A stretch of 47,346 nucleotides of DNA, taken from NCBI GenBank assembly GCA_002085445.1, contig NBMI01000081.1, positions 1 to 47,346 on the forward strand, in the 5' to 3' direction. This document shows positions 26,901 to 35,800 of the stretch, one piece after another. Below the pieces are notes generated by a model. That model was not told the origin of the DNA. It worked only from the letters and a program-made list of their open reading frames with translations, and ran no database searches. Source of the stretch: Candidatus Parabeggiatoa sp. nov. 2 (GTDB taxonomy: Bacteria > Pseudomonadota > Gammaproteobacteria > Beggiatoales > Beggiatoaceae). A program made the translations under genes and the position numbers. The number at the start of each line of letters is the position of its first letter. Within the stretch, counting starts at the first letter, position 1.

Positions 26901-28632
26901 CCGGTTGGTCTTCTCGTGCTATGAGCACGGTTTCTTGTATATTGGGGTGTTGAGTCAATACCGCTTCTATTTCGCCCAGTTCAATACGAAAGCCACGCAG
27001 CTTGACTTGGTTATCTATGCGACCAATGTATTCAATATTGCCGTCAGGAAGGTAGCGAGCCAAGTCCCCCGTTTTGTAGAGTCGTGCACCTGGTTCATCA
27101 CTAAAAGGGTTGGGAATAAATTTCTCTTGAGTTAAGTCGGGGCTGTTGAGGTAGCCTCGGGCCAGTCCGACACCTTCAATATGGAGTTCACCCGGTACTC
27201 CAATTGGCACTGGATGGAAATATTTGTCTAAAATGTAAATTATAGTATTGGTTATGGGACTGCCTATGGGAGGTGACATATCATTTTGCTCCTCATAGAA
27301 TACTACCTGCCCAGAACTAGTCACCACTGTATTCTCAGTTGGACCATAGTTATTGACCACTTTGAAGGGAACTGAAACGGGTGGATACTTATGGAGTTTA
27401 TCCCCACCTGTCAATAAGAGCCGTAAAACAATATTCCTTGGCCATTCTAAGGCCAACATTTGTTCTGCGAGAGGTGTTGGCATAAAACTGATAGTTATTT
27501 TTTTTGACAATAGCCAATCTTGTAAGTGGTGCGGAGAATTAACAAAATCAGGTTCAGCTAAATAGAGTCTAGCGCCTGTGGCAAGGTAAGGCCATACTTC
27601 CCAAACCTGAGCATCAAAAGCGATGTTTGCTAACTGAGTAGCCCTATCTGAACAAGTGATTTGAAACGCTTGTTGATGCCAAAAAACGAGATTGAGGAGA
27701 CTTTGATGACAAATCAAAACTCCCTTTGGCTTACCAGTAGAACCAGACGTATAAATCACATAAGCTAAGTTGTAGGGTTGAACACGACTGGCAAGATTAT
27801 TTGAACCTGCCTTTGAAAGAATTTCCCAATCGGTATCCAAATAGACAATACGATTGTCGATTTTGTATTTTGTCTTATTTATATTTTTAATAAAATCTAT
27901 TAACTTATGTTGCGTCAATAACACTTGTACCTGCGAATTTTCTAACATGAAGGCCAGCCGCTCTTGGGGATAACTGGGTTCTAATGGTACATACGCGCCC
28001 CCGTCTTGAGGATAATCGGTGGCCGTGTTGTTCCATTCCACCAGTAATTGGTGCCGTTCCGCGTCGCTAAGCATGGAGAACGCTGAAATGGGCAGCTCTG
28101 GCTGGGTGGCAATGGACGCTAATAACGTCTGAAAGTGTCCTAACATCCTAACGATGGTGGTGGGCTCAAACAAGTCTCTATAGTAATAACAATGCCCCAC
28201 GAGTTTGCATGAGGCTTCCCAGAGGTGGCATTCAAAATCAAATCTCACCGTCCCGCTTTCAACTTCCAGCGGGCTTAGGGTCAAGCCCTTCAGTTCTATG
28301 GGTGGCATCTGTGCATTTTGGAAGACTAACGACACCTGAACCAACGGGTTTCTACTCATATCCCGTTCTGGCTGTAATGCTTCCACCACTTGTTCAAAAG
28401 GCAGTTCTTGGTGAGCGTAGGCCTCCAAAGTCACCAGCCGCACACGCTTGAGCAAGTCTAAGAAAGTGGGATTAGCTGATAAATCAACGCGTAATGCCAA
28501 TGTATTGACAAAAAAGCCAATTAACGGTTCGATTTCTTTGCGGTTACGGTTAGCAATGCCAGAACCGATAATAAAGTCTTCCAGACCCGTATAACGTTCT
28601 ATTAAAATGGCGAAGGCCGCCAGGGAGGTCAT
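20914..28632 (-). CDS. NRPS-PKS hybrid: C(half)-A(Leu, PilZ inserted)-PCP-KS-AT-KR-ACP-TE(partial)
   Basis: A 2572-residue frame starting by an ATGA overlap. It opens inside a condensation domain (MTSLAAFAILIERYTG). The adenylation domain lacks its first ~85 residues (TDYPQ joins GGAYVPL) but keeps YTSGSTGKPKG, NNYGPTE and YKTGDL. The eight binding-pocket residues read by eye give DAWFLGNVVK, the classical Leu code. A PilZ-like domain (residues ~590-690) sits before LPDYMVPS. PCP Ser787, KS Cys1027 with ETHGTGT and NIGHTD, AT Ser1479 with HAFHS (malonyl-type), KR with GGLGGIG (~2018) and YSAAN, ACP Ser2330, and TE Ser2469 (GSSFG) follow. The TE lacks ~50 residues and then shifts frame. Leu plus one malonate, ketoreduced, would give a statine-type unit. 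Whether the damaged A and TE domains work is doubtful. Confidence 0.93.
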   Translation of the reverse strand: MTSLAAFAILIERYTGLEDFIIGSGIANRNRKEIEPLIGFFVNTLALRVDLSANPTFLDLLKRVRLVTLEAYAHQELPFEQVVEALQPERDMSRNPLVQVSLVFQNAQMPPIELKGLTLSPLEVESGTVRFDFECHLWEASCKLVGHCYYYRDLFEPTTIVRMLGHFQTLLASIATQPELPISAFSMLSDAERHQLLVEWNNTATDYPQDGGAYVPLEPSYPQERLAFMLENSQVQVLLTQHKLIDFIKNINKTKYKIDNRIVYLDTDWEILSKAGSNNLASRVQPYNLAYVIYTSGSTGKPKGVLICHQSLLNLVFWHQQAFQITCSDRATQLANIAFDAQVWEVWPYLATGARLYLAEPDFVNSPHHLQDWLLSKKITISFMPTPLAEQMLALEWPRNIVLRLLLTGGDKLHKYPPVSVPFKVVNNYGPTENTVVTSSGQVVFYEEQNDMSPPIGSPITNTIIYILDKYFHPVPIGVPGELHIEGVGLARGYLNSPDLTQEKFIPNPFSDEPGARLYKTGDLARYLPDGNIEYIGRIDNQVKLRGFRIELGEIEAVLTQHPNIQETVLIAREDQPGNKRLVAYIVSDLIPERIPYQSDCLAKLNGKTLKLRTEDISSGGVLLGTDVSLKENKKLSLRLWLPGESEARWLKGKVAWSRASWAGIEFELTPKEQAILEKSIEYLLESQGLLKVVQRLLTGNLRDYLKDKLPDYMVPSNFVLLHALPLTPNGKLDRRALPAPEAAYLPKQASMPETEVERVIATVWQEVLHIDNIGIYDNFFDLGGHSLLVPQIKAKLQEKLGCDIPMVELFEYSTIHALGQHLSQKQSCVSALAVQPQPSQKRTKNLRARQASHEIAIIGLSGSFPEANTLEEFWRNLQDGKEAISFFSDEELISSGIDTATLNKPNYVKAGAVLSDIEQFDAAFFDFSPREAEVMDPQHRLFLECAWEALENAGYEAGTDEYSIGVYAGVGMNTYLLSNLYPNRELLSESVGSFQLLIENDKDFLPTRVSYKLNLTGPSINVQTACSTSLVAVHLACQSLQDGECDIALAGGVTVHVPQKVGYWYQEGMISSPDGHCRAFDAKAQGTVGGNGVGIVVLKRLEDAIADGDCIHAIIKGSALNNDGSLKVGYTAPSVEGQAAVISEAQAVAGVDAESITYIETHGTGTALGDPIEITALTNAFQASTQKKGFCAIGSLKTNIGHTDTAAGVAGLIKTVLALKHQKLPPSLHFSKPNPQIDFANSPFYVNTKLAEWKQIDGMPRRAGVSSFGIGGTNAHVILEEAPTPVPYGKSRPWQLLVLSAKTDSALETASANLAAYLAQHPDINFADVAYTLSKGRKAFSHRRMLVFQNLDEATTALRTLDPTGVFTQFQEPKERPIVFMFSGQGAQYVNMGLELYQTESIFREQVDRCAEFLKPHLGLDLRSVLYPTVPHASSPFDPENQLNQTAITQPALFVIEYALAKLWMTWGVHPEAMIGHSIGEYVAACLAGVFSLKEALSLVAARGKMMQEMPSGAMLAISRPEKEVRSLLGKELSLAAINAPGLCVVSGSTAAVEALQNQLTEQGVECRRLHTSHAFHSEMMAPLLESFTKRVEQVIFCAPQIPYLSNLTGTWITAEQATNPSYWARHLRYTVRFAEGLQQLLKEPARILLEVGPGRTLSTLAKRHPDHSAEQVVLSSLRHPQQNQSDVAFLLKTLGQFWLAGGQLKWSGFYTAERRHRLSLPTYPFERQRYWIEPPKQHPSKVFKTSESDELSGKKPDIADWFYQPLWKQSVSPIPQEQRESALWLVFDDVCGLGTQLVKKLQRQEIITVKVGSAFTKLSDNDYTLNPQLGSDYEALVKELRTRDKMPLTIVHLWGVTPNEPHNELAVEGFDQAQALGFYSLLFLAQALGKQNVTEAIQIVVVSNNMQSVSGDEMLCPEKATVLGPVKVIGQEYPNLNCRSIDVVIPKSPLHHDNSRDRLIEPLLAELTTKSSDRVVAYRGKHRWVPTFEPVRLDKPVEETQRLREKGVYLITGGLGGIGLVLAEQLAKTVQAKLVLMGRSALPAKNGWDKWLTTHNEDDSISCKIRKVQALEEQGADVLVVSADVADLQQMQEVIAMAEKRFGQLNGVIHAAGITSERSFRTLEQIGKTDGELQFQPKVHGTLVLENVLSERTLDFCLLFSSLSSVLGGLGFLAYSAANLFMDAFAHQQNQSSTVPWLSVNWDGWRFGNVTKHGTSFGATLAELAMTPEEGVNAFQRILAAPQVNQLIVSTGDLQARIEQWIKQDFGKAQDQSQKEESDSRYSRPNLPTPYIAPRNQLEETLADIWQQFLGIAQIGIFDEFFELGGDSLIAVQLIAKLREVVQVELSPNSFLEAPTIARLAELIQTQSKPVAIQHSTPTPPSLVEMQVGNRVNRPLFLVHPAGGQIYVYRDLVQCLGPNQPVYGLQQVDSEGKLAFHLDRVEDLAAYYIKALRVVQPSGPYFLGGSSFGGTIAFEMAQQLQAVDQKVALLAMIDTVCEGNKLVGFDDDAVILTYLLNVGQGLTLSENEIRQMSEEQLRDFFVQNDSIKNWPEDMLERRLGEGRDGRNSNL
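26565..26865 (-). other. PilZ-like domain embedded in the Leu adenylation domain
   Basis: Between LVAYIVSD (normally followed within ~25 residues by LPDYM) and LPDYMVPS, about 100 extra residues appear. They contain RIPYQS (R594), LRTEDISSGGVLL (D616-x-S618-x-x-G621), a LSLRLWLPG strand, KGKVAWS and AGIEFELT. This is the PilZ pattern: an N-terminal Arg motif, then D/NxSxxG, then a beta barrel with VxW and GIxF. Only one Arg of the usual RxxxR is left, so c-di-GMP binding is uncertain. The location, between motifs A8 and A10, is the site where methyltransferase domains are known to insert in other A domains. Confidence 0.72.
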
Positions 28633-29378
28633 AAACAGTAGGCAAAGTCAACATATTGAATAGGCAGGGCTGGTAAAGGGGAGGGTTGCCCTTGAGAAAA
28701 GGCGTCATACAGTGTCGATAATTCTTGGAAAAATACCCCAATTGACCAACCATCAGAAATGATGTGGTGTATGGTCAATAGTAGAATATGTGATTCAACC
28801 CCTAACTGTAATAGCGTCGTGCGGAATAAGGGCCCGTTGGACAAATCAAAAGGGCGTTGTGTCTCTTCATGGATGAATCGTTGGGCTTCATGGTCTTGTC
28901 CTTCCGGGGGTAATTCCTGTAAATTGATAACGGATAACAGATAACAGATACCTGATAACTGGACCACGGGTACCCCATTAACCGTCGGAAAACAAGTTTG
29001 TAAGCTCTCATGACGTTGCACGATTTCCTGTAGGCTTTGTTCAAGGGCCGCACGGTGCATGGGGCCTTCTAAACGCAGAGCGCCACCTATATTGTAGGGA
29101 TTGACCTTTCGGCCTTCCAGTTGATCTATAAACCAGAGGCGTTGTTGTGCAAATGAAAGAGGCCGTTCCTGATCGCTTGGAATGGGCTGAATTGTAAGGT
29201 GCTCTGAAGTCGCTTGTTGTAGAAACAGAAGAATTTCTACTTTGTGTTCAGCGAGTTCAGAGCGGAGTTCTGGTGTCAGTGTTCCTTTGGGGGCATCACA
29301 GTGTAGTTGATCACCCTCAGCCCAGAGGTTGACATCGAGTTCATTCAGATAAGACAAAAAGGCTTCAATATTTTTCAT
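28629..29378 (-). CDS. TubC docking domain plus N-terminal half of a condensation domain
   Basis: A 249-residue protein. Residues 1-55 match TubC-type N-terminal docking domains (LNELDVNLWAEGDQL, then LTPELRSELAEHK), which receive the upstream PCP. The condensation domain follows with LSFAQQRLWFIDQ and the active-site motif H204-H205-x-x-x-D209-G. At IQYVDFA the frame breaks into YCL and stops. The next frame resumes at TLFMT-like sequence, so about 70 residues between the two conserved points are absent compared with the module at 32839. Stop and next start overlap as ATGA, so ribosomes could pass directly to the second half. The two halves might associate, but the missing region contains the linker to the C-terminal lobe. 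A repeat-derived stretch SGICYLLSVIN interrupts the N lobe near 28930-28965. The start overlaps the upstream gene as ATGA. Confidence 0.85.
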   Translation of the reverse strand: MKNIEAFLSYLNELDVNLWAEGDQLHCDAPKGTLTPELRSELAEHKVEILLFLQQATSEHLTIQPIPSDQERPLSFAQQRLWFIDQLEGRKVNPYNIGGALRLEGPMHRAALEQSLQEIVQRHESLQTCFPTVNGVPVVQLSGICYLLSVINLQELPPEGQDHEAQRFIHEETQRPFDLSNGPLFRTTLLQLGVESHILLLTIHHIISDGWSIGVFFQELSTLYDAFSQGQPSPLPALPIQYVDFAYCL

Positions 29379-32300
29379 AACACTATCTTCTCTCGGTCAT
29401 TTGATGAGTGATTTGTAGGTGGTGGTCGTTTTTGAGTCATAATATGCTCACTCAAACTCGCCACAGTAGGTGATTCAAATAGATGGCGCAGTGGCAGTTC
29501 TACCGAAAATGTTTCACGTATCCGTGACATAACTTGAGTGGCGAGCAGAGAATGGCCGCCCCGTTCAAAGAAATTGTCGTGAATACCCACTCGTTCTATA
29601 CCCAAAACGTTTGCCCAGATACCAGCCAACAGTTCTTCCACAGGTGTACGAGGTTCCACAAAAGTTTCTGTTGATAACGGCTCCTGACTCACAGACAACT
29701 GAGATAACGCACGAAGGTCTATCTTTCCATTTGGTGTCAGTGGCATCGCTTCAAGTAACACAAAAGCCGACGGTATCATGTAGTCGGGCAGTCGCTCCTT
29801 TATAAAACCACGTAATTCAGTATTATCAATAACTGGCCCTTCGTTACCAACGACAAAGGCCACTAAACGCTTGTCAGTTTTGGATGCCTCATGGACGATG
29901 ACGACGTTTTCTTGCACACTATTATGTTGTGCCAATACCGCTTCTATTTCGCCCAGTTCAATCCGAAAACCACGAATCTTAACTTGATTATCAATCCTAC
30001 CCAAATATTCTATGTTGCCGTCGGGCAAATAACGGGCTAAATCGCCTGTTTTGTAGAGACGCGCATCTGGGGCATCACTGAATGGATTAGGAATGAATTT
30101 TTCTTGAGTTAAGTTGGGACGATTGAGATAGCCTCTTGCAACACCCGCACCGCCTATGTGTAATTCACCCGGCACACCAATCGGGGTCGGTTGGATATTT
30201 TGGTCTAAAATATAAAGTTGGGTGTTGGCGATTGGGCGACCAATGGGCACTAAATGTGAGTGAGGTGAGTGAGTCTTCGTCGCGGGCACTTCATAGACGC
30301 AGCAACCAACCACCGATTCGGTGGGGCCGTATTCATTAATCAGTCTTGTCTCTGGTGCATGAGTTTGCCAAACTGAAATGTGTTGCGCTGTCAGTGCTTC
30401 ACCGCCAATAATCAACGCGTTAGTTTGATTCGCCATCTCATCGCCGGGTAGCAACTGACTCAATACCTCCAGATGTGCCGGTGTGAGCTTTACGAGACTA
30501 AAATGGCTGTTAGAACGAAGGACAGCACTTAGTTCTTCTATCTCTTGTTGTTCTGGCAAGAGTAGCACTTTTTGTCCCACCAATAAAGGCGAATAGAGAC
30601 TGGTGATAGTCGCGTCAAAACCAACCGAAGAGTGTACCGGCGCACCCTGTCCTTCAGCCACGGCATACGTTTGAGTCGCCCAACTGAGATAATTGACCAG
30701 CCCTTGATGGGTCAGCAATGTTCCTTTGGGTTGACCCGTTGATCCAGACGTATAAATCACATAAGCTAAGTTGTCGGCTTGAACATTACTGGCAAGATTA
30801 TTTGAACCGGCCTTTGAAAGAATTTCCCAATCGGTATCCAAACAGACAATACGCTTGTCGATTTTGTTTTTGTTAATAAAATCTATTAACTTATGTAGCG
30901 TCAATAGCACTTGCACCTGCGAATCCTCTAACATGAATGCCAGCCGCTCTTGGGGATAACTGGGATCTAATGGTACATACGCGCCCCCGGCTTTGAGGAT
31001 ACCTAGTAATCCTATAATCATTTCTAAAGAACGTTCTACGCAAATGCCAACGAGAACTTCGGGTTTGACACCCAAGGTTTGCAAATAATGTGCGAGTTGA
31101 TTGGCGCGCGCATTTAATGCTTGATAAGTGAGTTGTTGATCTTCAAATACGACCGCAATGGCATCTGGCGTTTTTTCTACTTGGGCCTCAAACAACTGAT
31201 GGAGACATTTTTCTTTGGGATAGTCGGTTTGGGTGTTATTCCACTCGAACAGTAATTGATGACGCTCTGCTTCGCTCAATAAGGGTAATTCAAAGACGCG
31301 CTTGACGGGATTCGTCACCAGACTGGTCAATAACGTTTTAAAATGAGCAGACAGACGCTCTATTGTGGCACGTTCAAATAATTCCGTGTTGTATTCTAGC
31401 GTACCTTTCAGCCCCTCAGCCGTTTCTTCCAGTGACAATGTCAGGTCAAACTTGGCAATAACACTCTCCCTCTCAACCGGTGCTAAAGTTAGGCCTGAGA
31501 GTTCAAAATCGCCAATTGGCGCGTTCTGTAACACAAACATCACTTGAAACAGTGGCGTGTGACTTAAATTTCTTTCCGGTTGCAGTTCTTCAACCAGTTG
31601 TTCAAAAGGAATATCTTGATGGGCATAAGCGTCAAGCGCAACTTGTTTGACACGCTTGAGTAACTCTTCAAATGTTGGGTTACCAGACAATTCTATGCGT
31701 AATACCAGCGTGTTGACAAAAAAGCCAATCAGTGACTCAATTTGACTCTGAGTGCGGTTGGCAATGGGCGAACCGATGACAATATCCTCGCTTCCCGTGT
31801 AGCGGGCCAGTAAGCTGGCAAAGGCCGAGAGTAGTGTCATAAACAGGGTACTCCCCGTTTGCTGGCTTAAAGCCTTCAACTGCGCGGAGAGTTCAGTGCT
31901 GAGTTGAAGCGAACAGGTAGTACCTTGAAACAGTTGCACTGGGGGGCGTGGATGGTCTGTCGGTAATTCGAGTAAGGCGGGGGCCTCTGCGAGTTGTTGT
32001 TTCCAGTAATTGACTTGTTGTTCAAGCACTTCCCCGCTCAACCATTGCCGCTGCCAAGCAGCAAAATCCGCATATTGGATTGGTAAAGGAGGCAACGGGG
32101 AAGGTTTTTCTTGTGAAAACGCCTCATAAAGTGTCGATAACTCGCGGATAAAGTTCCCCATTGACCAACCATCGCCGATAATGTGGTGTACCGTTAACAG
32201 CAAGACATGATTGGGTACCAAAGTGCCTCGTTCAGTCTCAACCTTCCCCAACCGCAACAAGCTCGTTCGTAACAACGGCCCATTAACGAGATCAAAAGGT

Positions 32301-32839
32301 TGTTGGTTTTGCTTAATGCCTAATCGTTGCACTTCATGCCACTGTTCCTTGTCGGCTGACAAAGACTGCAAATCGATGAGAGGTATAAACACAGTATGAC
32401 TGGGCGCAATCGCTTGGAAGGGGGTGCCATTTTTCTCTGGGAAAGTGGTACGTAGAATTTCATGACGTTGAATAATGGCCTTCATACTTTGCGCTAGTAC
32501 CGCAATAGTCAGTGATCCTTTAATATTTAGTCCGATAAATTCATTGTAAGGGGCACTTTTATCCGCCAGTTGGGCTAAAAACCATAATCTTTGTTGGGCA
32601 AAAGAGAGCGGTAGTTCTTGATTTCTTGGAACCGGCTGAATAGGTGGCAAATGAGAACGTGTGGCAAGATTGGCTTGGCGCAGAAACGTGATAATTTCGT
32701 GTTTGCGTTCGGCCAACTCCGCACGTAGGGTTGGAGTCAGTGATTGTCTAGGTATTCTATAACGCAAGCGGTCACCGTCTACCCAAAGTGTCACGTCCAA
32801 ACGGTGAAGATAAGCCATCAATTCATCAATCGTTTTCAT
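29375..32839 (-). CDS. NRPS module TubC-C-A-PCP, Asn-like specificity
   Basis: A complete 1154-residue module. Residues 1-55 are a TubC docking domain. The condensation domain has the LSFAQQRLWFLAQ start and H218-H219-x-x-x-D223-G. The adenylation domain has all core motifs: LKAGGAYVPLD, YVIYTSGSTGQPKG, NEYGPTE, YKTGDLARY, GRIDNQVKIRGFRIELGEIE and NGKID. Aligning pocket residues by eye gives DATKIGEVGK, nearest to the Asn-type DLTKxGEVGK, so Asn is favoured and Asp possible. The carrier Ser is S1097 in GGHSLLA. There is no epimerase, so an L residue is expected. ATGA overlaps join it to the genes on both sides. It is the only undamaged elongation module and serves as the reference for the losses in the next one. 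Confidence 0.95.
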   Translation of the reverse strand: MKTIDELMAYLHRLDVTLWVDGDRLRYRIPRQSLTPTLRAELAERKHEIITFLRQANLATRSHLPPIQPVPRNQELPLSFAQQRLWFLAQLADKSAPYNEFIGLNIKGSLTIAVLAQSMKAIIQRHEILRTTFPEKNGTPFQAIAPSHTVFIPLIDLQSLSADKEQWHEVQRLGIKQNQQPFDLVNGPLLRTSLLRLGKVETERGTLVPNHVLLLTVHHIIGDGWSMGNFIRELSTLYEAFSQEKPSPLPPLPIQYADFAAWQRQWLSGEVLEQQVNYWKQQLAEAPALLELPTDHPRPPVQLFQGTTCSLQLSTELSAQLKALSQQTGSTLFMTLLSAFASLLARYTGSEDIVIGSPIANRTQSQIESLIGFFVNTLVLRIELSGNPTFEELLKRVKQVALDAYAHQDIPFEQLVEELQPERNLSHTPLFQVMFVLQNAPIGDFELSGLTLAPVERESVIAKFDLTLSLEETAEGLKGTLEYNTELFERATIERLSAHFKTLLTSLVTNPVKRVFELPLLSEAERHQLLFEWNNTQTDYPKEKCLHQLFEAQVEKTPDAIAVVFEDQQLTYQALNARANQLAHYLQTLGVKPEVLVGICVERSLEMIIGLLGILKAGGAYVPLDPSYPQERLAFMLEDSQVQVLLTLHKLIDFINKNKIDKRIVCLDTDWEILSKAGSNNLASNVQADNLAYVIYTSGSTGQPKGTLLTHQGLVNYLSWATQTYAVAEGQGAPVHSSVGFDATITSLYSPLLVGQKVLLLPEQQEIEELSAVLRSNSHFSLVKLTPAHLEVLSQLLPGDEMANQTNALIIGGEALTAQHISVWQTHAPETRLINEYGPTESVVGCCVYEVPATKTHSPHSHLVPIGRPIANTQLYILDQNIQPTPIGVPGELHIGGAGVARGYLNRPNLTQEKFIPNPFSDAPDARLYKTGDLARYLPDGNIEYLGRIDNQVKIRGFRIELGEIEAVLAQHNSVQENVVIVHEASKTDKRLVAFVVGNEGPVIDNTELRGFIKERLPDYMIPSAFVLLEAMPLTPNGKIDLRALSQLSVSQEPLSTETFVEPRTPVEELLAGIWANVLGIERVGIHDNFFERGGHSLLATQVMSRIRETFSVELPLRHLFESPTVASLSEHIMTQKRPPPTNHSSNDREKIVL

Positions 32840-35800
32840 AACTCTTCCTCCACATAGTCGTCATCCAATTGATTAGAGTGAGAACTTTGCATCTGTTGCG
32901 CGGCTATGAGGAGCCCATCAATGCGCTCGGCTAGACTCGCAATGGTCGGTTTTTCAAACACAATGCGTAGGGGCAATTCCACGTCAAATGTTTTACGCAC
33001 CTGAGAAATAACTTGGGTAGCCAGTACAGAATCTCCGCCCCGTTCAAAGAAATTGTCGTCTATTCCCATTTGTTCTATCCCCAATATTTCCGAGAAAATG
33101 GCGATTAATCTCTTTTCAGTCAAAGTGCGTGGAGCAACAAAGGTTCTTTGCCGTTCTAGCTTGAAGGTGTCGAATGTGGGCAGTGCCTTGCGATCTACCT
33201 TGCCATTAGGGGTTAGTGGTAAGCTCTCCAGAGGTATATAGACCGATGGGATCATGTACTCAGGCAACTTATGTTGCATGTAGTTAAGTAATTCAGCCGG
33301 TTTGAACCGCTTAATAGAAGCGGGTGCCTGAGCCACCATCACATGCTGGAAGCGTAATTCTGTGGTTGAATCACACTCTGGAAAAGCGATAAACGCGTTA
33401 AATCCCGCTGAGCGTAGAGCGCGATGCCATTTTTCCACTGAGAGCAGAGGCTGATTCCTATGCATTCTGTCATCTTCGTAATGACTAAAACCTTCGATAA
33501 ACCTCACACTAATCATTTGCAGGTAACTATTTTGTGTTCCTTCTAGGATGAGTAGAATACCACTTGGGGCTAACAGCGATAACAGATATTGCAGACTGGT
33601 ATCTATATGACGGGCATCATGTAACACATTTGCGGCGACAATGACATCAAATGTATGAGACTCATAGCCTTGGCTGACCGGCTCTTGATTGATATCCAAA
33701 AATTGATACTGAATAAAGGGATAGTCCTGAAACTTCTCTTGAGCTTGGGTTGTAAAAAATGTGGAGAGATCGGTATAAGTATAAACGGTCTGTTGAGGGG
33801 GTAAAACCGGCAGCAATGATGCTGTCATGCCACCAATACCAGCACCCACTTCCAAAATTCTTATCGGTTTCTCCGAGGGCCACTCTCTGGTGATTGAACT
33901 CAGAATTTGACACGCAATTTTATTGTGGTAGTCCATCAACGGGTTATATTGATAAAGGCTTTCGGCAGTATGCCAGTTGCCATCTGGAAAAAATAATTCC
34001 AATGGTTCAACTTCTCCTTTAAGTAGGGAAATATGATTTTCTACACTCAGTTGGAAATAGTGGAGTAGCGTGGCATCCCATCCCCCTTTAGCCGCTGATT
34101 GCCTGACTTCCTGCCACAATTGATCCAAGGAATCTGTAGGCAAAGGCTGAGCATTGACAAATGTATCTTCCCCAGAACGCTGTAATAGCCCTTCTTCTTC
34201 TAGGGCTGTCAACCATTGAGCCAATAATTTCTGGTAGTTGGGCTTAATCTGGTAACGGTGTAATAATTCCTCCAGCGAGTGTCTTTCCTGAGATTGTACA
34301 AAGATGCCTAGCTTCTTGAGGGTATGACAGATCGAGAATAAACTAAACCGTTCTATACTTTGCCAAAAAGCCGATAAGGCTTGAAGCTTTTTTTCGGAGG
34401 GTAACTGTCGAGATTGTTCTCTCCCCGCTTGTAGCAATTTGGACCAGATGTTATCGGCTTCTACATCCTTGGCGGTTTCTATTTCAAACAGCGTGTTATA
34501 AGCCTGATCTGGGACGACATAGGCCACCAAGTGCTTATTCTCACCACCCTCTCCAACTGCGCTAACGACAGAAGCATCGACACCGGGATACTGTTTCAGT
34601 ACGGCCTCAATTTCGCCCAGTTCAATGCGATAGCCACGGATTTTGACTTGGAAATCCTCTCGCCCTAGAAACTCAATATTGCCATCGGGTAAATAACGTC
34701 CTAAGTCGCCGGTTTTATACAGCCGCGCTTGGGTGTGAGGATGAATGATAAAGCTCGCTTGAGTCTTTTCATGATCTCGCCAGTAGCCCTGAGCGAGGCC
34801 AATGCCTCCAATATAAAGCTGTCCGGGTACCCACACAGGACAAGGTTCAAGAAAAGGGTTAAGGACATGGAACGTTTGATTGGTCAACGGTTTGCCATAA
34901 GGAATACTATTCCAACTCGGATCAACACTGTCAATGGGATAATAGATAGACCAAATGGAGGCCTCTGTCGCACCGCCCAAACTGATAATCTGGGCCGATG
35001 GCCATAATGCTTTCATTCGCTCTGGTAAGTTTAAAGGAATCCAGTCGCCACTCATCATGGCTAAACGGAGCCACTTAGGTGCCGTTGGTGGCCGCTCACC
35101 GATATAATCCACCAGCATCTGCATTAAGGCCGGCACGGTATTCCAGACCGTGACGCGGTGTTGGGTCATGATGTCCACCCAATGAGCGGGGTCTTTAGCC
35201 AAGGCCGCCTCGGGTATTACCACCGTCCCACCTGCGGCGAGTAAACAAAATATGTCGTAGACGGAAAGGTCAAAGCTCAAAGCCGATAAGGCGAGTACGC
35301 GATCTTGAGGGCCAATATTAAAACGCTGATTGATGTCTTTGAGAGTATTTACCGCACCACGATGGTCAATCGCAACTCCCTTGGGTTGACCGGTAGAGCC
35401 AGAGGTAAAGATGACGTATGCCAAGTCCGTTGAGGTCTGCACTGGCTCTAGGGGGCCATCATTTCCGTTGAAGAAATTGTCATCATCTAGGCACAACCGC
35501 TGAATCTCTTCAGGCCATTCCAAGTTTTGGTTGAACTGAGACAGTGTCAAAACAAGTTTCACTTGCCCTTGTTCAAGAAGATACCATTGGCGTTCCTTGG
35601 GCAGTTCCGGCTCAATGGGCAGATAAGCCGCGCCCGACATCAACACGCCGAATACCGCGACCACTTGTTCCCAACCTTTTTCCATCACAATAGCGACCAA
35701 GGTGTTGGGAGTGGCTCCCAATTGTCGCACTTTTCGGCCTACCTGAGTGGCAAGTTGTGATAATTCTAAGTAAGTTAAGGTGCGCTGAGGTGAAATAACC

